DNA from: Hoylesella marshii DSM 16973 = JCM 13450
GTDB taxonomy: Bacteria > Bacteroidota > Bacteroidia > Bacteroidales > Bacteroidaceae
Assembly (NCBI RefSeq): GCF_000146675.1
Contig: NZ_GL397214.1
Location: 1,681,347 to 1,745,346, forward strand
Direction: 5' to 3'
Length of the DNA stretch: 64,000 nucleotides
The notes below the pieces were generated by a model. It ran no database searches, was not told where the DNA came from, and saw nothing but the letters and a program-made list of their open reading frames with translations. Both the position numbers and the translations under genes were made by a program. Position 1 is the stretch's first letter; every line of letters starts with the position of its first letter. Shown here piece after piece: positions 33,190 to 42,466 of this stretch.

Positions 33190-34632
33190 ATGGAATCATT
33201 AAAGGAGAAAACAGCAAAGGGACTCTTTTGGGGAGGCATGAGCAACGGTGTGCAACAGCTCGTAGGACTTGTCTTTGGTATTGTTTTAGGACGTTTGCTA
33301 TCGCCCTCCGACTATGGTATGATTGCCATGATTACCGTCTTTTCACTGATTGCCGTAGCGTTGCAGAACAGCGGTTTCACGGCAGCGCTTGCCAATTTGA
33401 AACATCCTAAGCATGAAGACTACAACTCGGTGTTTTGGTTCAATGTCTTCATGGGAGCAGGACTGTATGCTCTTCTCTTTCTTTCTGCACCACTCATTGC
33501 CGCTTATTACCACGAACCTGCCCTCGTATGGCTCTGTCGATACGCCTTTCTCAGCATTCTTTTCTCGTGTTTGGGCACAGCACAGGCAGCCTATCTCTTT
33601 AAAAACCTTAATACCAAACAGCAGGCCAAGACAGGAATGACGGCCGTGTTACTGTCGAGCGTCGTAGGTGCCGGCATGGCATGGATGGGTTTCTCCTATT
33701 GGTCGATTGCCACGCAAACCATTGTTTTCACGGCCACCAACACGCTCCTACTCTGGCATTACTCGTCTTGGCGACCGACAAGGCACATTGATTTTACGCC
33801 GATACGCAAGATGTTTCGTTTCTCTTGCAAGATTTTGGCCACAACCATCACCACACATATCAACAACAACATTCTCAACATCCTGCTCGGGCGATACTTC
33901 TCTGCCCACGATACGGGAAATTACAACCAAGCCTATCAATGGGATTTCAAGTGCTTCTCTCTCGTTCAAGGCATGGTAAACATTGTGGCGCAGCCTGTGT
34001 TGGTAGACTTAAACGGCGAGCAAGACCGCCAACTGCAGGCTTTCCGCAAAATGATGAGGTTCACCGCTTTCATCTCTTTTCCCTTGCTGTTCGGTCTTGG
34101 ACTTGTTGCCGAAGAGTTTATCGTACTTGCGCTCACGGAGAAATGGCTCGTCAGTGCACATCTCTTGCAGATTCTTTGCATCAGTGGCGCAGTGATGCCG
34201 CTTTGCACCCTGCTTTCCAATATGATTATCAGCAAGGGACGTTCCAATATTTTCTTCGGTTGCACATTCAGTCTCGGTGTCATCCAAATTGTGTTGATGT
34301 TGCTTATCTGGCCGTTAGGCATCCGTACGATGGTGATGGCTTATACTGCGCTCAACCTGCTTTGGCTCTTCGTTTGGCATGAGTTTACGCGCCGACTGAC
34401 GGGCTACGGTCTTTTCCCGTTTCTCAAAGACACGCTTCCCTTTGCTTTTGCTGCCCTTGGGGTGATGGTGCTCACAGGATTACTGACCCGCTCCATTCAC
34501 TCCCTTCCGCTGCTCCTTGCTGTCCGTATCTTTCTCTCCGCTCTGCTCTACTACGGTGTGATGCGGTTGGCACGTGTAAAAATACTTGATGAATGTACGG
34601 CTTTCATTCTTCAGAAAATCAGGAAACGATGA
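33190..34632 (+). CDS. Polysaccharide flippase, MOP superfamily (Wzx-like)
   Basis: 480 aa with about twelve to fourteen membrane helices. The N-terminus MESLKEKTAKGLFWGGMSNGVQQLVGLVFGIVLGRLL and LSPSDYGMIAMITVF are typical of lipopolysaccharide/exopolysaccharide flippases. It should move lipid-linked oligosaccharides across the inner membrane. It overlaps the following glycosyltransferase by ATGA. The open frame extends upstream to 33061, but the promoter lies there. Confidence 0.88.
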   Translation: MESLKEKTAKGLFWGGMSNGVQQLVGLVFGIVLGRLLSPSDYGMIAMITVFSLIAVALQNSGFTAALANLKHPKHEDYNSVFWFNVFMGAGLYALLFLSAPLIAAYYHEPALVWLCRYAFLSILFSCLGTAQAAYLFKNLNTKQQAKTGMTAVLLSSVVGAGMAWMGFSYWSIATQTIVFTATNTLLLWHYSSWRPTRHIDFTPIRKMFRFSCKILATTITTHINNNILNILLGRYFSAHDTGNYNQAYQWDFKCFSLVQGMVNIVAQPVLVDLNGEQDRQLQAFRKMMRFTAFISFPLLFGLGLVAEEFIVLALTEKWLVSAHLLQILCISGAVMPLCTLLSNMIISKGRSNIFFGCTFSLGVIQIVLMLLIWPLGIRTMVMAYTALNLLWLFVWHEFTRRLTGYGLFPFLKDTLPFAFAALGVMVLTGLLTRSIHSLPLLLAVRIFLSALLYYGVMRLARVKILDECTAFILQKIRKR

Positions 34633-35528
34633 CACTTGCCTTTCTTATTTCCGCCCATACAGACCCCATTCATCTGGCAAGACTATTGAAAAGTCTGCCC
34701 GAAGACGCAGCTTTTTTCATCCATATCGACAGCAAGACCGACATCACCCCTTTCCTTTCACTCCGCAAAGACCCACGGGTACATCTGCTCAGCCGACGGA
34801 TAAACGTAATGTGGGGCAGCATCCGGCAGGTGGAATACCAAATGGAACTCCTTCGCGAGGCACTTTCCTCCGGCACCTTTCATCGTCTCATTGCCATCAG
34901 CGGTCTGGACTATCCGCTGTGGAGCAATGCACGCATCATCGAATTCTTCAGCCGTTTGGGCGACAAAGAAATATTGCAAGGCATCCGTATGACCCATCAA
35001 GGCGCAGCGGCAGTGAATTATCGACGTTACAGATGGCTCAATGGACACCCGTGGAAAGCCGGTTCATTCCCCAATAAGCTAAGAGTGGCTCTTCAACGGC
35101 TGACTTACGGAATAGGCATTCGCAAGCCCTTGTCGTTCCGCCTACAAGGGATTGAATATCAACTCTATAAGGGGGCATCATGGTGGGCAATCTCTCCCGA
35201 ATTAGCTGCTTATGTGCTGCATGAATGGGACACAAACAAAGCCCTCGTGAAATATTTCTCCACGGCGTTCTGTCCTGACGAGACATTCATCCAAACGATA
35301 GCTTTCAACAGTCCCTTTGCCTCCCGTTGCATGTTGCAGGAAGGCCGATATACCTCGCTCTCGGCACTGACGCCGCTCACCTATATCGACTACCACCCCG
35401 TCATCAAAGTGCTGACAGAGGAAGATTGGCCGGCCTTGAAACAATCGGGGAAAATGTTTTGCCGGAAAACCGTTACGGGGATAAGCGACCGCCTCTTAGA
35501 CCGAATTGACCGAGAGCGCAATGTTTAA
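34629..35528 (+). CDS. GT14-family glycosyltransferase (beta-1,6-GlcNAc transferase-like)
   Basis: 299 aa. N-terminal LAFLISAHTDPIHLARLLKSL, then FFIHIDSKTD, LLSRRINVMWGS, FHRLIAISGLDYPLWS and YKGASWWAISPELAAYVL match the Branch/core-2 GlcNAc-transferase family. There is no signal peptide or membrane helix, so it is a cytoplasmic sugar transferase, probably acting on the glycan exported by the coupled flippase. Donor and acceptor are unknown. Confidence 0.85.
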   Translation: MTLAFLISAHTDPIHLARLLKSLPEDAAFFIHIDSKTDITPFLSLRKDPRVHLLSRRINVMWGSIRQVEYQMELLREALSSGTFHRLIAISGLDYPLWSNARIIEFFSRLGDKEILQGIRMTHQGAAAVNYRRYRWLNGHPWKAGSFPNKLRVALQRLTYGIGIRKPLSFRLQGIEYQLYKGASWWAISPELAAYVLHEWDTNKALVKYFSTAFCPDETFIQTIAFNSPFASRCMLQEGRYTSLSALTPLTYIDYHPVIKVLTEEDWPALKQSGKMFCRKTVTGISDRLLDRIDRERNV

Positions 35529-35599
35529 CCCTCATCGGTCATTCCCTTGAGACGCATTTGCCTACAATAAGGCATCACATCCCATAGCATAAAAAAGAG

Positions 35600-35636
35600 A
35601 AGAGGCAAACCGTTTTTTTGCAACGGTTTACCTCTT
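35600..35636. terminator. Bidirectional terminator between convergent genes
   Basis: AAGAGGCAAACCG and CGGTTTACCTCTT pair with one mismatch around an 11-nt T-rich loop. On the minus strand it is followed by CTCTTTTTT, on the plus strand by TTG. It probably serves the DUF5074 gene mainly. Confidence 0.7.
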
Positions 35637-35728
35637 TTGTGATACCGGCACGGTTTTCATCGTGCCATGAATGTGTCTACAGGCTCTGCAAAGCTGTGTC
35701 TGTCATCTACACAACGCCGTGATTTCGT

Positions 35729-37069
35729 TTATTGAAACGACGAAGTAAAGAACACACCGGCAGGGAATGCGGTCAGCTTATCGAAGAAGAATTTCTTGCC
35801 TCCGCTGCCCTCCACGTCAAAGAGACACGTCTTGTTCTCTTTGTATTTACCGTAGTCAGAAAAGGCCGTATAGATTTTAGCACCTGAAACGGGGTCTACA
35901 CCGAAACCGTTGTAGAAGATATTGGAGTCTATCAGGGTCTTTAAATCCATGACAGGGGTAGTGGTATTGGCTGTAAAGTCGTGCTTGTAAAGTTTGGTTC
36001 CTGCCGAAACGAAGTACACTTGGTCTTTGTGGAGATAGAAAGCAGGTGCACATCCCCAGCCTGCCTGTATGGCGGGAGTCACGGCATGAGAAGCTATCAC
36101 ACTGTAATCTTTGGGATTAATACGGCAGATAGTACCCGGCGAAGTGTACGAAAGCCATAAGTTTCCGTCACCACCTTTCTGTATACCGCTCGGTTTTCCT
36201 GCTACGGGAATGGTAGCAATGCATTCTTCGCCCTCTACCACGTAGACACAGTTAGCCCCCATAGCAAAGAGTTTCTTACCGATAACCACCATAGGAAGTT
36301 TTGAAACCTTCGATACACCGGCAATTTCCGTTAATTTTTCATTGGCTTCACTCAGGTGAAACAGCTTGCCCGTGTTGTAGGTAGTCAGGTAGATATGGTC
36401 GCCAACAACGGCTACGTTGGTAGGATTGGCACCGCCCAACGTTTCGTTGTTATACACCTTCACTTTCTCTAAACTATTGGCTCGGGCAATGGTCAGCAAT
36501 CCTTCACCACCGTTTTTCGCTCCGTTTTGAGAGATGATATACATCTTCTGGTTAGCAATGAACAGGCCTTGGCACACATTGCCTAACTTAGAACCATTCA
36601 CCCGCTGGTACACACTGTCGATGGCCACGTGGCGACGGAGGTCGATATACGACAATGTACCCGTCTCATTACCGGCATTTCCCTCATTGAGGATGAAAGC
36701 ACCATCGGCAAATCGCGGCATGATAATAAAGGTTTTCTTGATGCGGATGGCTGCTTCGCCGGTGGAAGGATGGCTTACGGTGAGCAGCACGGTGCACGTT
36801 CCCGTCCGGGCTGATGACAGTTTAAAGGTCTCCCCCGTTCCTTTCTTTACGCCGTTCACCTCCCATGTATAGGTGGTAGCTGCGGTAGAAACATTAGAGA
36901 GCACTTTCAGCGGAAGCGTATCGAGCTGCATGACGCTTGCAACACCATTCTCCGGAATGATTTCGGCGGGTGTGCCTGTCACGGGAGGGTCATCACTGGA
37001 ACACGCCGTAAAGCCCAAGGCAACGGCTGAAAAACACAATAATAAAAGATGCTTTGTCTTCATTTTCAT
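35729..37069 (-). CDS. DUF5074 surface lipoprotein with Ig/PKD-like domain
   Basis: 446 aa. Signal peptide II with lipobox ALGFTAC followed by SSDDPP; the acidic residues after Cys are compatible with surface export of lipoproteins in Bacteroidota. Residues about 30-115 form a PKD/Ig-like domain (TYTWEVNGVKKGTGETFKLS). The rest resembles a YncE-like beta-propeller of the DUF5074 family (FILNEGNAGNETGTLSYID, GGANPTNVAVVGDHIYLTTYN). Function is unknown. Minus-strand promoter box TACCTTTG at 37119-37126. Confidence 0.8.
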   Translation of the reverse strand: MKMKTKHLLLLCFSAVALGFTACSSDDPPVTGTPAEIIPENGVASVMQLDTLPLKVLSNVSTAATTYTWEVNGVKKGTGETFKLSSARTGTCTVLLTVSHPSTGEAAIRIKKTFIIMPRFADGAFILNEGNAGNETGTLSYIDLRRHVAIDSVYQRVNGSKLGNVCQGLFIANQKMYIISQNGAKNGGEGLLTIARANSLEKVKVYNNETLGGANPTNVAVVGDHIYLTTYNTGKLFHLSEANEKLTEIAGVSKVSKLPMVVIGKKLFAMGANCVYVVEGEECIATIPVAGKPSGIQKGGDGNLWLSYTSPGTICRINPKDYSVIASHAVTPAIQAGWGCAPAFYLHKDQVYFVSAGTKLYKHDFTANTTTPVMDLKTLIDSNIFYNGFGVDPVSGAKIYTAFSDYGKYKENKTCLFDVEGSGGKKFFFDKLTAFPAGVFFTSSFQ

Positions 37070-37118
37070 CGTCTTTATCTGTTAAAAAGTTAGATATTGC
37101 TGTGGATTTCCACGATTG

Positions 37119-37126
37119 CAAAGGTA
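37119..37126 (-). promoter_or_regulatory. -7 box of the DUF5074 gene
   Basis: TACCTTTG on the minus strand, 50 nt upstream of the ATG. The remaining sequence to 37342 shows nothing else recognisable. Confidence 0.6.
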
Positions 37127-37342
37127 ATGTTTTTTCAACGAAAACAGCACGGATTCTCATGAAAAAGCAGAAGAAAGGATGTCGACAAACGAATAAAAGG
37201 TGATAAGAAGCGATGGAATCCATATTGAAAGGATAGATGAGTAGTCCTATGAACCGATTGGGATTCAACCAAGGAAAGAGAAAGGAAACTGCGTCCTACC
37301 GTTTTTCTAAAGAAAAAATGCAAGAATGAGAAAAAAAATATC

Positions 37343-37350
37343 TACCTTTG
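37343..37350 (+). promoter_or_regulatory. -7 box of murG
   Basis: TACCTTTG, 23 nt before the murG ATG at 37374, inside the longer open frame. It supports the later start and shows that murG has its own promoter here. Confidence 0.6.
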
Positions 37351-37373
37351 TCTGTTCAACAAGCACTATTGTC

Positions 37374-38486
37374 ATGGATGAAGAACTAAGAGTGATTATC
37401 AGCGGAGGCGGCACCGGAGGACATATCTTCCCTGCGGTTTCTATAGCCAATGCCATCAAAGCCAAGCATCCCGCTGCCCAAATACTCTTTGTAGGGGCAG
37501 AAGGACGAATGGAAATGCAGCGCGTTCCCGCTGCGGGATATGAGATAAAAGGCCTTCCTATCTGCGGATTCGACCGCAAACACCTGTGGAAAAATGTGGC
37601 TGTACTTTACCGGATATGGAAAAGTCAGCGAATGGCAAAACGCATCATTCGCAACTTCCGTCCCATGGTGGCAGTGGGAGTGGGTGGCTATGCCAGCGGT
37701 CCTATGCTCAATCAATGTGCTTCCATGGGCGTTCCTTGCCTTATACAAGAGCAGAACTCCTATGCCGGCGTGACGAACAAGTTGCTCGCCAAGAAAGCGA
37801 AACGCATCTGCGTGGCCTACGAAGGCATGGAGCGGTTCTTTCCGAAAGATAAAATCCTGATGACAGGAAACCCTGTCCGGCAGGCTCTTCTCAACGTGTC
37901 GGCAGATAGAAACGAAGCCATTGCCTCTTTGGGACTCAACCCTGAAAAGAAAACGATACTGCTCATAGGAGGCAGCTTAGGAGCTCGGACACTCAATGAA
38001 AGCGTATTGCGCCACTTGGAAGAGATAGAACAATCGGGTATTCAGGTGATTTGGCAAACGGGAAAGGTCTATTTCAAGGCTGTGATGGATGCCCTTGGCG
38101 AACGGAAAACACTGCCCACGGTGAAAGTAACCGACTTTATCGACGACATGGGGCTGGCCTATCGCGCCGCCGACCTTGTGGTAAGTAGAGCCGGAGCAGG
38201 AAGTATCTCGGAGTTCTGCCTTATCGGTAAGCCCGTGATATTAGTGCCGTCACCCAATGTGGCCGAAGACCATCAAACGAAAAACGCCTTGGCCTTGGTG
38301 CAGAAAGATGCCGCCCTCTATGTGAAAGACAGCGAAGCACCCGACCGTCTCTTACCTTTGGCCATAGAAACGGTAAACGATGATGCTCGCCTGCAGGCCT
38401 TGAGCCGCAACATCCGTCAGCTGGCTTTACCCCACTCGGCAGACATCATTGCCGACGAGGCGGTGAAATTGGCACAAGGAAGATAG
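37374..38486 (+). CDS. murG: Lipid II synthase MurG
   Basis: 370 aa starting MDEELRVIISGGGTGGHIFPAVSIANA. The Gly-rich N-terminal loop GGGTGGH, VGGYASGP, QEQNSYAGVTN and SRAGAGSISEF are the family signatures. This GT28 enzyme adds GlcNAc to lipid I on the inner face of the cytoplasmic membrane. In many Bacteroidota ftsW precedes it; here the upstream neighbour is an unrelated opposite-strand lipoprotein gene. Confidence 0.96.
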   Translation: MDEELRVIISGGGTGGHIFPAVSIANAIKAKHPAAQILFVGAEGRMEMQRVPAAGYEIKGLPICGFDRKHLWKNVAVLYRIWKSQRMAKRIIRNFRPMVAVGVGGYASGPMLNQCASMGVPCLIQEQNSYAGVTNKLLAKKAKRICVAYEGMERFFPKDKILMTGNPVRQALLNVSADRNEAIASLGLNPEKKTILLIGGSLGARTLNESVLRHLEEIEQSGIQVIWQTGKVYFKAVMDALGERKTLPTVKVTDFIDDMGLAYRAADLVVSRAGAGSISEFCLIGKPVILVPSPNVAEDHQTKNALALVQKDAALYVKDSEAPDRLLPLAIETVNDDARLQALSRNIRQLALPHSADIIADEAVKLAQGR

Positions 38487-38630
38487 CTTCCGACTGCCGG
38501 TTCCACTGAGAAACAGAGGCAAAGAAACACCTCTCAACAAAGAAAAGCATTGTTTGGCCAATGCAGTAGACACGACACGGAAAGACAGAGGCTAACATGC
38601 TGACATAAAGAACGATAGCCGGCTGATTGA

Positions 38631-38718
38631 GAAAGCATAGCTTTTACACCCTGAAACCTTAGCTTTTATCGCGTGAAAGCATAGCTTTTAAAAGCTGAAA
38701 AGATAGCTGTTACAAACA
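38631..38718. repeat. 22-bp-period array, four units, between murG and murC
   Basis: Units start at 38631, 38653, 38675 and 38697. Two contain GAAAGCATAGCTTTTA exactly; the others are GAAACCTTAGCTTTTA and GAAAAGATAGCTGTTA. A degenerate fifth unit may precede (38609-38630). It is followed by a short GTAAGCGCC...GGCATCGCCCC remnant of the longer hairpin module. Confidence 0.8.
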
Positions 38719-38770
38719 GAGGGGTAAGCGCCGGTGGCATCGCCCCTGAAAACGGAATACGAAAAAAAGT

Positions 38771-40147
38771 ATGGAATTAAAAGACATCAAAGCGGTTTAT
38801 TTCATCGGAGCGGGAGGTATCGGCATGAGCGCCCTCGCCCGTTACTTCCTCCATAGAGGTGTTGTGGTGGGCGGTTACGACCGTACGCCGTCGCCATTGA
38901 CACGCCGATTGGAACAGGAAGGCATGCTGATACATTACGAAGAGCGTGTAGACGAGATTCCGCGTGCCTGCCTCAACAAATCAGCAGCATTGATAGTATA
39001 TACACCGGCCATACCCGACAATCACAAGGAGCTGACTTTCTTTCGCGAGGAAGGATTCGAGATACAGAAACGGGCACAAGTGTTGGGCACACTCACACGC
39101 ACCCATAAAGGGCTCTGCGTGGCCGGAACACATGGCAAGACCACCACTTCTACCATGTGTGCACATATCATGCACCAGAGCCATGTTGATTGCAATGCCT
39201 TCTTAGGAGGCATTTCCAAAGACTATGGCACCAACTATATACTGTCGGACGATAGCGACTACGTGGTGATAGAGGCCGATGAATACGACCGCTCTTTTCA
39301 TTGGCTGCGTCCGTGGATGAGTGTCATCACCTCGACAGACGCCGATCATCTCGACATCTACGGCACCCGAGAGGCTTATTTGGAAAGTTTCCGCCATTAC
39401 ACAACGCTGATTCGCGAGGGCGGCGCTTTGATTATTAAGCACGGTTTGGCCATGAAACCCGATGTGAAGGAAGGCGTTCGCATATATGAATATGGTAGAG
39501 ACGAGGGCGATTTCCATGCTAAGAACATACGGATAGCCAACGGCGAGATTACATTCGACTTTGTTTCGCCTGTAGAAAATGTGGAAAACGTGGAAATGGG
39601 ACTACCCATTCCCATCAATATAGAGAACGGCGTGGCCGCCATGGCTATGGCACAACTCAACGGTTGCACAGCAGACGAACTGAGATATGGCATGAAAACG
39701 TATCACGGAGTGGAGCGGCGGTTCGACTTTAAGATAAAGACCGACCACTGCGTGCTGCTCAGCGACTACGCACATCATCCCAAAGAAATCTACCAAAGCA
39801 TCAAGAGCATGCGCGAGTTGTATGAAGGTCGCCGGATAACAGCCATCTTCCAGCCGCATCTCTACTCGCGTACACGCGACTTCTATCAGGAGTTTGCCGA
39901 AGCATTGAGTCTGCTCGACGAGGTGATTCTCTGTGACATCTATCCTGCAAGGGAACTCCCCATCGAGGGCGTCACTTCGCAGTTGATTTACGATTGCTTA
40001 AAGCCCGGAGTGGAAAAACGCATGATAAAGACGGAAGAAGTGTTGAACGTAGTGCGTGAAAAAGACTTCGATGTGCTGATGATACTCGGCGCGGGAGATT
40101 TGGATAGTTACGTGCCGGAAATAAAAAAGATATTGGAAAGCAAATAA
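38771..40147 (+). CDS. murC: UDP-N-acetylmuramate--L-alanine ligase
   Basis: 458 aa. N-terminal Rossmann GAGGIGMSALARYF, ATP-binding GTHGKTTTSTMCAHI near residue 120, DEYDRSFHWL and DYAHHPKEI. It adds the first amino acid of the peptidoglycan stem. It heads the murC-ftsQ-ftsA-ftsZ-yqeY run, with ftsQ starting at the base after its stop. Confidence 0.96.
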   Translation: MELKDIKAVYFIGAGGIGMSALARYFLHRGVVVGGYDRTPSPLTRRLEQEGMLIHYEERVDEIPRACLNKSAALIVYTPAIPDNHKELTFFREEGFEIQKRAQVLGTLTRTHKGLCVAGTHGKTTTSTMCAHIMHQSHVDCNAFLGGISKDYGTNYILSDDSDYVVIEADEYDRSFHWLRPWMSVITSTDADHLDIYGTREAYLESFRHYTTLIREGGALIIKHGLAMKPDVKEGVRIYEYGRDEGDFHAKNIRIANGEITFDFVSPVENVENVEMGLPIPINIENGVAAMAMAQLNGCTADELRYGMKTYHGVERRFDFKIKTDHCVLLSDYAHHPKEIYQSIKSMRELYEGRRITAIFQPHLYSRTRDFYQEFAEALSLLDEVILCDIYPARELPIEGVTSQLIYDCLKPGVEKRMIKTEEVLNVVREKDFDVLMILGAGDLDSYVPEIKKILESK

Positions 40148-40966
40148 ATGCGCTTCAATTGGAAGAAAACCCTCCTCGTTTCGCTCGACGTAGCCTTAGC
40201 CATCTACCTCGTACAGGCCGTTACCGCGTTTAACAAACCCGACAACAGAGCCGACGTATGCAGTAAAGTAGGCATCGATATAGCAGACGAGAATGTGAAC
40301 GGATTTCTCAGTGCGCAAGAGATAAAGCGCATATTAGAGCGCAATAGGTTGTATCCACTGTCGCAGCCCATGAGGTATATAGACCCCAGAAAGATAGAAG
40401 AAGTGCTGACCGGCAGCCCTTTTGTGAAAACGGCAGAGTGCTATAAGACACAAGACGGTAGAGTCTGTATCACGCTTACACAGCGATTACCCATCGTAAG
40501 GATAAAAAATGAGAAAGGAGAAGACTACTATTTAGACGACAACGGCGGTATCATGCCCAATTCTAAATATACTTCAGACTTGATAGTCGTAACCGGTTAT
40601 GTGCCGCAATGGTACGCCCAACACTACATCTACTTGCTGGCAGAAACTCTGATGACCAGCGATTTGTGGCGAAATCAGGTGGAACAAATCAATGTTTTGC
40701 CCAATCGGGGCATTGAAATCGTACCTCGCGTAGGCAACCACATCGTCTTTTTAGGTTATCTGCCTGAGTTTAAATCGGCTAAAAAGCGAAAGACGGAGGT
40801 GCCGAAGTTCGTGGAAAAGAAGTTGAACAGGCTGGAAAAGTTCTATAAATACGGACTTTCACAGGCCGGATGGAACAAATACTCGTATATCAGTTTAGAG
40901 TTTGACAATCAAATTATATGTAAGAAAAGGAGCGAAACGCCTCCTGCAACAGAACAGAAAGAATAA
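40148..40966 (+). CDS. ftsQ: Cell division protein FtsQ/DivIB
   Basis: 272 aa with one N-terminal membrane helix (TLLVSLDVALAIYLVQAVTAF) and a periplasmic POTRA-like/FtsQ region (GIDIADENVNGFLSAQEIKRIL; FVKTAECYKTQDGRVCITLTQRLPIVRI). It links early and late divisome proteins. Sequence conservation in this family is low, so the position between murC and ftsA is important support. Confidence 0.9.
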   Translation: MRFNWKKTLLVSLDVALAIYLVQAVTAFNKPDNRADVCSKVGIDIADENVNGFLSAQEIKRILERNRLYPLSQPMRYIDPRKIEEVLTGSPFVKTAECYKTQDGRVCITLTQRLPIVRIKNEKGEDYYLDDNGGIMPNSKYTSDLIVVTGYVPQWYAQHYIYLLAETLMTSDLWRNQVEQINVLPNRGIEIVPRVGNHIVFLGYLPEFKSAKKRKTEVPKFVEKKLNRLEKFYKYGLSQAGWNKYSYISLEFDNQIICKKRSETPPATEQKE

Positions 40967-40979
40967 TATCATATAGTAT

Positions 40980-42419
40980 ATGGCAGCAAAGGAATTTATC
41001 GTAGCTATCGAATTGGGTTCAACAAAGATTACAGGTATCGCCGGAAGAAAGAACCTTGACGGCAGCCTCACTGTGCTTGCTGTTGTAAAAGAAGATTCTA
41101 CCGCCTGCATCAGAAAGGGAATCGTCTACAACATAGACAAGACAGCATTGTGTCTTACCAATGTAATAAACAAACTGAAGAATACGCTTCACACGGAAAT
41201 CGCTCAGGTTTACGTGGGAATGGGAGGCCAATCTATCCGTAGTATCAGAAATGTTATCGTGAAAGACCTGCCCGAAGAAACGATTGTTACACAGGATATG
41301 ATTAACGAACTCATGGATTCCAACCGCAATATGGAATATCCCGAGCAGGAAATCATCGATGTTGCTACGCAAGAATACAAGGTAGATGCCCAATATCAGG
41401 TAGATCCTGTGGGTATACCATGCAGCCGTTTAGAGGGAAACTTTCTGAATATATTGTGGCGGAAGACGTTTTACCGCAATCTGAATACCTGTTTCGAGAA
41501 TGCGGGAGTTACCATCGCAGAGTTATATCCCGCACCTCTGGCGCTCGCGGACTGTGTTCTTACAGAATCAGAGAAAAGGACTGGATGCGCATTGGTTGAT
41601 TTCGGAGCCGATACAACCACAGTTTCTATCTATTATAAGAATATTCTTCGCCACTTAGCCGTTATTCCGTTGGGCAGCAATAACATAACGAAAGACATCA
41701 CATCCCTGCAAGTGGAAGAGACCGAAGCTGAAGTGATGAAGCTGAAATACGGAAAGGCCATCAACGAATACATGAATAACGAGACGACGATACAGTTGCC
41801 TGTCAATGCTGAAAGGTCTGTCAACGCCAACGATTTCGGCTACGTGGTCGAGGCAAGAACAAAGGAAATCATCGACAATGTGTGGTATCAGGTGCCACGG
41901 GAGCTTCGCGATAAACTGCTCGGAGGTGTTATCCTGACAGGTGGAGGTGCAAATATGCCGGGTATCGAGCAGGCGTTCCGCAACTATACAAACATCGAAA
42001 AAGTGCGTGTGGCCAAGTTTATTACATCCACGGTTAACTCCAATCACGCTGACATCACAGAGCATACAGGCATGATGAACACTGCTCTTGGCCTCTTAGC
42101 CAAGGGAGATATCAACTGTGCCGGTGAGGAAATTGACCCCAATGCGAATCTTTTCGATGCACCGAAAAGCAACTCTGCCGGCATCGCAGTTGCCGGCAGA
42201 AACCCTTATGCCAATGCTACGATGGCTGCGGATGCCGGCAACGGGAAACTAAGAGCCGACGAAGCACGCCGAAAAAGGGAAGAAGAACGGGAAGCCTTGC
42301 TTGCCGAAGAGGAGGAAGAACGCCTCAAAGCAGAGGAAAAAAAGCAAAACAGCTTCTGGAATAAGTTTGTGAAAGGTGCCAAGAAATTTGGTGAACAAAT
42401 ACTGAAAGAAGAAGAATAA
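40980..42419 (+). CDS. ftsA: Cell division protein FtsA
   Basis: 479 aa. Actin-like fold with IVAIELGSTKITGIAGRK at the N-terminus, CALVDFGADTTTVSIYY (phosphate 2) and GVILTGGGANMPGI (adenosine motif). The last 25 residues (NSFWNKFVKGAKKFGEQIL) form an amphipathic membrane-targeting helix after a highly charged linker. FtsA tethers FtsZ to the membrane. Confidence 0.96.
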   Translation: MAAKEFIVAIELGSTKITGIAGRKNLDGSLTVLAVVKEDSTACIRKGIVYNIDKTALCLTNVINKLKNTLHTEIAQVYVGMGGQSIRSIRNVIVKDLPEETIVTQDMINELMDSNRNMEYPEQEIIDVATQEYKVDAQYQVDPVGIPCSRLEGNFLNILWRKTFYRNLNTCFENAGVTIAELYPAPLALADCVLTESEKRTGCALVDFGADTTTVSIYYKNILRHLAVIPLGSNNITKDITSLQVEETEAEVMKLKYGKAINEYMNNETTIQLPVNAERSVNANDFGYVVEARTKEIIDNVWYQVPRELRDKLLGGVILTGGGANMPGIEQAFRNYTNIEKVRVAKFITSTVNSNHADITEHTGMMNTALGLLAKGDINCAGEEIDPNANLFDAPKSNSAGIAVAGRNPYANATMAADAGNGKLRADEARRKREEEREALLAEEEEERLKAEEKKQNSFWNKFVKGAKKFGEQILKEEE

Positions 42420-42466
42420 AATCGAAGAAAGTCCACATCACATATAAGGATAAAAAAGATACAACT